Shown: positions 42,117 to 46,196 of the stretch, piece by piece
Layout of the letters: every line of letters begins with the position of its first letter
Position numbering within the stretch: position 1 is the first letter of the stretch
Source of the DNA: Eubacteriales bacterium
Lineage (GTDB): Bacteria > Bacillota > Clostridia > Lachnospirales > Lachnospiraceae
DNA length: 46,196 nucleotides
Assembly: GCA_030536755.1 (NCBI GenBank)
Contig: JAUNPJ010000023.1
Coordinates: 1 to 46,196, forward strand
Direction: 5' to 3'
Made by a program: the position numbers and the translations under genes
The notes under the pieces: generated by a model
Told to the model about the DNA's origin: nothing
The model's database searches: none
The model's input: the letters and a program-made list of their open reading frames with translations, nothing else

Positions 42117-42305
42117 TTATTTTTTCTGAAGCCCTCTCGTTCCTTTTTCCACCTGTTTGCGTGGAATCATGATCTGATGACCGCACCCCTCGCACTTCAA
42201 GCGAAAATCAGCACCCACGCGCAAGATTTCCCACTCATAGCTTCCGCAGGGATGCTTTTTCTTCAACTTTACCACATCCCCCACTTCATACACATATTTT
42301 TCCAT
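42117..42305 (-). CDS. DUF951 family protein
   Basis: A 62-residue protein with YEVGDVVKLKKKHPCGSYEW and CEGCGHQIMIPRKQ. The Cys-Gly and CEGC pairs may bind zinc; no function is known. It commonly occurs near rpsF/ssb/rpsR genes in Firmicutes. Start with GGAGA upstream. Confidence 0.85.
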   Translation of the reverse strand: MEKYVYEVGDVVKLKKKHPCGSYEWEILRVGADFRLKCEGCGHQIMIPRKQVEKGTRGLQKK

Positions 42306-42319
42306 AATCTTGTCTCCTG

Positions 42320-43045
42320 TTACTTTATCTGAATCTGGGAAAATACCTGCCCGATCGGTTCCTGAATCAACAGATCTGCCTGTCTGTCACGCGGCGTCGG
42401 AGCCTTATTGATAACCACCAGATGCTCTCCCTTAAAATAATCGATCAATCCCGCCGCCGGATATACTGCCAGAGAAGTTCCTCCGATGATCAGCACCTGT
42501 GCATTGGCAATCGCGCGCACAGATTTATTGATTGTATCATTATCCAGCCCTTCCTCATAGAGCACAACATCTGGCTTGATCATACCGCCGCATTCACATG
42601 CAGGAACACCTTCGCTCGACTTCATATACTGAAAATCATAGAATTTGCCGCATTTCATACAGTAATTGCGGTATACGGAGCCATGAAGCTCATACACCTC
42701 TTTGCTGCCCGCCATCTGATGCAGATTATCGATATTTTGTGTTACGACAGCACGAAGTTTTCCCGCGCGCTCCAGCTCGGCAAGTTTAAGATGGGCTGCA
42801 TTTGGTTTTGCCGTATCACAGAGCATCTTGTCACGATAAAAACGATAAAACTCTTCCGGCTTTCTCATAAAAAAGGTGTGACTCAGAATTGTCTCCGGCG
42901 GATAATCATATTTCTGATTGTAAAGTCCGTCTACACTTCGAAAATCCGGAATGCCGCTTTCGGTAGACACGCCTGCTCCTCCGAAAAACACCAGATTGTC
43001 ATAGCGGTCGATCAATTCCTGAAGTTTTGCAATTGCCTCGCTCAT
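42320..43045 (-). CDS. cobB: NAD-dependent protein deacylase (sirtuin)
   Basis: A 241-residue class U/III-type sirtuin that removes acyl groups from lysines using NAD. Conserved blocks: GGAGVSTESGIPDFRS (about 22-37), TQNIDNLH (near 117-124), the zinc ligands CMKC and CEC (near 145-170) and GTSLAVYPAAGL (near 205). The ribosome binding site AAGGAGG is 9 bases from the ATG. It is minus-strand and downstream of a terminator following fba. Confidence 0.93.
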   Translation of the reverse strand: MSEAIAKLQELIDRYDNLVFFGGAGVSTESGIPDFRSVDGLYNQKYDYPPETILSHTFFMRKPEEFYRFYRDKMLCDTAKPNAAHLKLAELERAGKLRAVVTQNIDNLHQMAGSKEVYELHGSVYRNYCMKCGKFYDFQYMKSSEGVPACECGGMIKPDVVLYEEGLDNDTINKSVRAIANAQVLIIGGTSLAVYPAAGLIDYFKGEHLVVINKAPTPRDRQADLLIQEPIGQVFSQIQIK

Positions 43046-43063
43046 AGCTCTCTAACCTCCTTA

Positions 43064-43098
43064 TCTAAAAAGAGAGACCGGCCTGCGCCAGTCTCCCT
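43064..43098 (-). terminator. Intrinsic terminator after fba
   Basis: On the minus strand GGGAGAC-TGGC / GCCG-GTCTCTC is a 7-to-11-bp stem with internal mismatch and is followed by TTTTTAG. It is 30 bases after the fba stop. Confidence 0.7.
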
Positions 43099-43129
43099 GT
43101 CTATTCTTCGATTCTTCTCAAAGGGAAAA

Positions 43130-44065
43130 TCAAGCTTTTCCGTCAGATCCAAGAACGTTGATGATTTTGTGTTTTACAACTTCTTTTACGTTAGCACGGC
43201 CAACTTTCAGGTATTCACGTGGGTCAAATACTTCTGGTTTGTTCCACAGAACTTCACGAACACCAGCTGTTAAAGCCAGACGTAAGTCGGAGTCGATGTT
43301 AATCTTGCAAACTGCAGATTTAGCAGCCTGACGCAGCATATCTTCCGGAATACCAATAGCGTCTGCCAGATTTCCGCCGTTAGCCTGGATAATCTTAACG
43401 TATTCCTGAGATACGGAAGATGCTCCGTGAAGAACGATTGGGAAGTTCGGGATACGTTTTGTGATCTCATCCAGAATGTCAAAACGAAGCTGTGGTTTCT
43501 GACCTGGTTTGAATTTGAATGCACCGTGGCTTGTTCCGATTGCGATAGCCAGAGAGTCAACACCTGTACGGCTAACGAACTCTTCTACCTCATCCGGCTG
43601 TGTATACATAGCATCATCAGCAGAAACCTTTACGTCGTCCTCAACACCAGCTAATTTTCCAAGCTCAGCCTCTACTACAACGCCTCTCTCATGAGCGTAC
43701 TCTACAACCTGTTTTGTAATCTCGATGTTTTTCTCAAAATCATAGTGAGAAGCATCGATCATAACAGATGTGAATCCACCGTCGATACAGGATTTACATG
43801 TCTCGAAGTCTGGGCCATGGTCTAAGTGAAGAGCGATCGGAATGTCATTCTCGATCAGAGCAGCTTCTACTAATTTTACAAGGTATGTGTGGTTTGCGTA
43901 AGCACGTGCACCTTTGGATACCTGCAGAATGATTGGGGATTTTAACTCTCCGGCTGCCTCTGTGATACCCTGAACGATTTCCATGTTGTTCACGTTGAAT
44001 GCTCCGATTGCATATCCGCCTTCGTAAGCTTTCTTAAACATTTCGGTTGTTGTTACTAATGCCAT
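43130..44065 (-). CDS. fba: Fructose-1,6-bisphosphate aldolase, class II
   Basis: A 311-residue zinc aldolase that interconverts fructose 1,6-bisphosphate with DHAP and GAP. Metal-binding HLDHGPD (about 78-84), the EAELG segment (near 133), GTSHGAFK (near 180) and HGASSV (near 213) are visible. It is 67 bases downstream of the PPi-type phosphofructokinase gene, in the same direction, so the two consecutive glycolytic steps are linked. Confidence 0.96.
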   Translation of the reverse strand: MALVTTTEMFKKAYEGGYAIGAFNVNNMEIVQGITEAAGELKSPIILQVSKGARAYANHTYLVKLVEAALIENDIPIALHLDHGPDFETCKSCIDGGFTSVMIDASHYDFEKNIEITKQVVEYAHERGVVVEAELGKLAGVEDDVKVSADDAMYTQPDEVEEFVSRTGVDSLAIAIGTSHGAFKFKPGQKPQLRFDILDEITKRIPNFPIVLHGASSVSQEYVKIIQANGGNLADAIGIPEDMLRQAAKSAVCKINIDSDLRLALTAGVREVLWNKPEVFDPREYLKVGRANVKEVVKHKIINVLGSDGKA

Positions 44066-44101
44066 TTGTCCTACATCCTTTCCTAATTAAAAAATATATT
44101 T

Positions 44102-44127
44102 ATAAGTTTGTTATAACTTAAACTTAT
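44102..44127. repeat. Inverted repeat between pfp and fba
   Basis: ATAAGTTT / AAACTTAT (8 bp) with a central GTTATAAC. On the minus strand the region after it is T-rich. It could be a weak terminator or an operator. Confidence 0.4.
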
Positions 44128-44132
44128 CGTGA

Positions 44133-45359
44133 TTATTTGCGGTAAGCAAATGCCGGAAGTCCATCTTCTCCCATCGGAACATCTACTGTGCCCTGTACCA
44201 GCGGAGCTGCATACTCAATGAATTCAGGTCCGATATCAGAACCGCCCTCTGTGATCCACTCAAGGGGAACACCTTTCTCTTTGTTGCAGATCTCATTGAC
44301 ATCTTCCAGTCCGCAAACCAGTTTATATGGTGCATTGCTCTCTCTTACGAAAGAAATCATCTTGCCGGTTTCACCCTTCAGCGCTGCCTGTACACCAAAT
44401 TTACCAGCCATAACAGCTTCCTGCTGATCTGCTGCAGACATCATAGTAGAAGAGCATCTCTGGCTTACATTTAATTCTACGGAACGAGCTTTCACGCCCA
44501 ATTTATTACGAACGAGGTTCTCCAGATATTTTCCGCATCCTGCCAGCATCTTATGTCCGAAATTATCCACTCCGACAGAGCTGTCATATTCACAGATAAA
44601 GGTACCTTCTTTATCATGAATACCCTCAGATACACATACGATAACATTGCAGTTTTTCTCAAATGCAGCTTCTACTTTAGCAAGGAACTCATTCTCATCA
44701 AATGCAACCTCTGGAAGGTAAATCAGAAGAGGATTGTCCCCCACATATTTTCTTGCCAGCACGCTCGCTGCTGTCAGCCAGCCTGCATGACGTCCCATAA
44801 TCTCGATGATCGTAACCGATTTTTTCTCGTATACATTCGCGTCAATCGTAATCTCACGAACGGTGGTAGCCACATATCTTGCAGCACTTCCAAAGCCAGG
44901 TGTGTGGTCTGTCAGCACCAGGTCATTGTCAACAGTCTTCGGCTCACCTAATACGATGATATCGCTTCCAACTTTCTGTGCATAGCGAGACAGCTTGCTT
45001 ACAGTATCCATGGAGTCATTTCCCCCGATATAGAAGAAATATCCAATGTTCATCTCCTCAAATTTTGCGAACAATTTTGGATATACTTCGTCATCCAAAC
45101 TCTCAGGAAGCTTGTAACGGCAAGATCCCAGATATGCACCCGGGGTATTTTTGAGCATTTCCAATTTTTCACCAGGAAGAGCCTCTGTAAACTCCAGAGT
45201 TGTTCCATTCAAAAAGCCCTCAATACCATTCACCATACCATACACATGCTCAATTTCCTCCGGATGAGCAAGTGCCTCTGACACAACGCCGTACAAACTG
45301 CTGTTGATTACGGCTGTTGGTCCGCCTGACTGTCCTACAATCAGATTCTTTTTACTCAT
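44133..45359 (-). CDS. pfp: Pyrophosphate-dependent 6-phosphofructokinase
   Basis: A 408-residue PFK family enzyme. The residues that separate PPi- from ATP-dependent enzymes are seen: GGNDS with Asp in place of Gly104 of the ATP form, and PKTVDND with Lys in place of Gly124. It should phosphorylate fructose 6-phosphate with PPi. Start ATG with AGGAGG upstream. The single neighbouring glycolytic gene is fba. PPi dependence fits the energy-saving glycolysis of many anaerobes. Confidence 0.93.
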   Translation of the reverse strand: MSKKNLIVGQSGGPTAVINSSLYGVVSEALAHPEEIEHVYGMVNGIEGFLNGTTLEFTEALPGEKLEMLKNTPGAYLGSCRYKLPESLDDEVYPKLFAKFEEMNIGYFFYIGGNDSMDTVSKLSRYAQKVGSDIIVLGEPKTVDNDLVLTDHTPGFGSAARYVATTVREITIDANVYEKKSVTIIEIMGRHAGWLTAASVLARKYVGDNPLLIYLPEVAFDENEFLAKVEAAFEKNCNVIVCVSEGIHDKEGTFICEYDSSVGVDNFGHKMLAGCGKYLENLVRNKLGVKARSVELNVSQRCSSTMMSAADQQEAVMAGKFGVQAALKGETGKMISFVRESNAPYKLVCGLEDVNEICNKEKGVPLEWITEGGSDIGPEFIEYAAPLVQGTVDVPMGEDGLPAFAYRK

Positions 45360-45399
45360 AATGTCCTCCTACTAGTGAAATATCTCAATATGCTTCAAG

Positions 45400-45417
45400 T
45401 GTACCACATTTTGTACA
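45400..45417. promoter_or_regulatory. Inverted repeat TGTAC-N8-GTACA upstream of pfp
   Basis: A 5-bp perfect dyad lies about 45 bases before the pfp ATG, near a poor TACACT -10 candidate. It might be an operator; the evidence is slight. Confidence 0.3.
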
Positions 45418-45476
45418 AAAAGGGAACTGTATTTTTTGTATGAATTTATTTAAACACCTGTGAGTATGATTCTTTT

Positions 45477-46196
45477 TTATCCGATCAATACTTCCTTCCC
45501 ACGAAAAGCAAATCCATATGTCCGGATTCTCTCCTTCGGGATTCCTCTTGCTATGAGCTGTGCTGCATACTGTTTTTCTTCGATTTGACGTAGCGCACTT
45601 TGCACAGTATCTTTCAGAGACTCCTCATCCTCGGAATCATGCACCTTAAATTCCAGAATGATTGCATCATCCTCCGAATTTTTCGGTTCCAGCATCACAT
45701 CATATCTGCCAAAACCACTTTCCCGATTCGAGGTGATGACATACCGATTCTGCAAATCTACAATAAGTCCGAGCACAAATCCATGATAAAAACGCTCCGG
45801 TTCTTCGTAAGATGGATTTTTTCCAGTATCAAAATAACTGAATGTGTGCAGTGCTACCTGATTCATATACACATTCATTGCTTTTCGATCACCGGCAAGC
45901 AGTGCCTTAATAAATGCATTGCGAGGAGCCTTTACTCCCGAAAACCAGCCTCTCACCATTCCCTCAAACATCCTTTGTACTTCATAATTCGTAAGAGCCA
46001 GTTCATACATCTGTTCTGCTCCAGGCGCTAAGAATTCCAGATCATCATAAGAAAGAATCTTGAGATAACCGCTGGCCACCAGAAGACTCCAGATTCCTTC
46101 TTCGTTATCATCCAACTGATTGTAAACAATCTGTTCCTCAACGGAAGTCTGTATGGTATCACCCCCCAGCAATACCTCAAATTTTTCTTTTATATC
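45477..46196 (-). CDS. AAA-ATPase-like/PD-(D/E)XK protein, C-terminal part, truncated by the window edge
   Basis: The reading frame continues through the right edge (DIKEKFEVLLGG precedes the TTG at 46170-46172), so the visible 239 residues are the C-terminal part of a larger protein of the same family as the 39192-40763 gene. The nuclease-type domain is at the end, with RYDVMLEP (Asp) and ILEFKV (Glu-x-Lys). Middle residues (SLLVASGYLKI, FHGFVLGL in pieces) match the family. No Walker A is visible since the N-terminus lies outside the window. Confidence 0.8.
   Translation of the reverse strand, partial: DIKEKFEVLLGGDTIQTSVEEQIVYNQLDDNEEGIWSLLVASGYLKILSYDDLEFLAPGAEQMYELALTNYEVQRMFEGMVRGWFSGVKAPRNAFIKALLAGDRKAMNVYMNQVALHTFSYFDTGKNPSYEEPERFYHGFVLGLIVDLQNRYVITSNRESGFGRYDVMLEPKNSEDDAIILEFKVHDSEDEESLKDTVQSALRQIEEKQYAAQLIARGIPKERIRTYGFAFRGKEVLIG

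Overview
The window looks like a chromosomal segment of a gut-type Lachnospiraceae (anaerobic, spore-forming, low-to-moderate GC Clostridia). The reasons are a Clostridia-type core gene complement on strong TTGACA/TATAAT-like promoters with AGGAGG ribosome binding sites, spore genes (cwlD and a CotS-like fragment), a small 2[4Fe-4S] ferredoxin, a PPi-type phosphofructokinase and FMN-bind/ApbE flavinylation genes. No phage, insertion sequence, CRISPR array, tRNA or rRNA gene was seen.

Layout. Positions 1-8007 form a mostly leftward housekeeping run: CotS-like fragment, cca, proS, dCMP deaminase, rpiB, a Sua5-type TsaC, a DUF2298 membrane protein and cwlD. Positions 8082-12000 hold a small acidic protein, a GH18/SH3 protein, a short conserved hypothetical whose ATG start seems lost, mecA and a DUF1858 protein. 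Positions 12131-18908 carry a flavin-based extracytoplasmic electron-transfer locus: NusG_II protein and Gx transporter (+) meet, tail to tail, a four-gene minus operon with three 4-bp overlaps (triple FMN-bind protein, single FMN-bind protein, NapH-like Fe-S membrane protein, ApbE). A secreted Tp47-like/Ig-like protein lies upstream behind a promoter bracketed by two palindromes. Positions 19201-24693 hold ferredoxin, a family 2 glycosyltransferase, a MerR regulator, and the gdpP-rplI-dnaB run. Positions 24853-25230 contain no protein gene but a well-formed small-RNA transcription unit (perfect-spacing promoter, repeats, strong terminator).

Positions 25297-38945 are a purine-ring (allantoin) catabolism cluster: NCS1 permease, allantoinase, a carbamate kinase-allantoate amidohydrolase fusion, an AllF-AllG fusion, an LctP-type carrier, AllH, a PucR-type regulator and a PucG-type aminotransferase. 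Together they suggest a short fermentative route: allantoin to allantoate (AllB), to ureidoglycine (AllC), to oxalurate plus glycine by transamination with glyoxylate (PucG), to oxamate plus carbamoyl phosphate (AllFGH), to ATP (carbamate kinase). No AllD or AllE is present, so PucG would bypass both. The control regions contain repeated AATGTGCA boxes, a cre-like site and terminators placed between promoter and gene.

Positions 39192-46196 hold two AAA-ATPase/PD-(D/E)XK family genes (the second cut by the window edge) flanking ordinary genes: rpsF-ssb-rpsR, a DUF951 protein, a sirtuin, fba and pfp.
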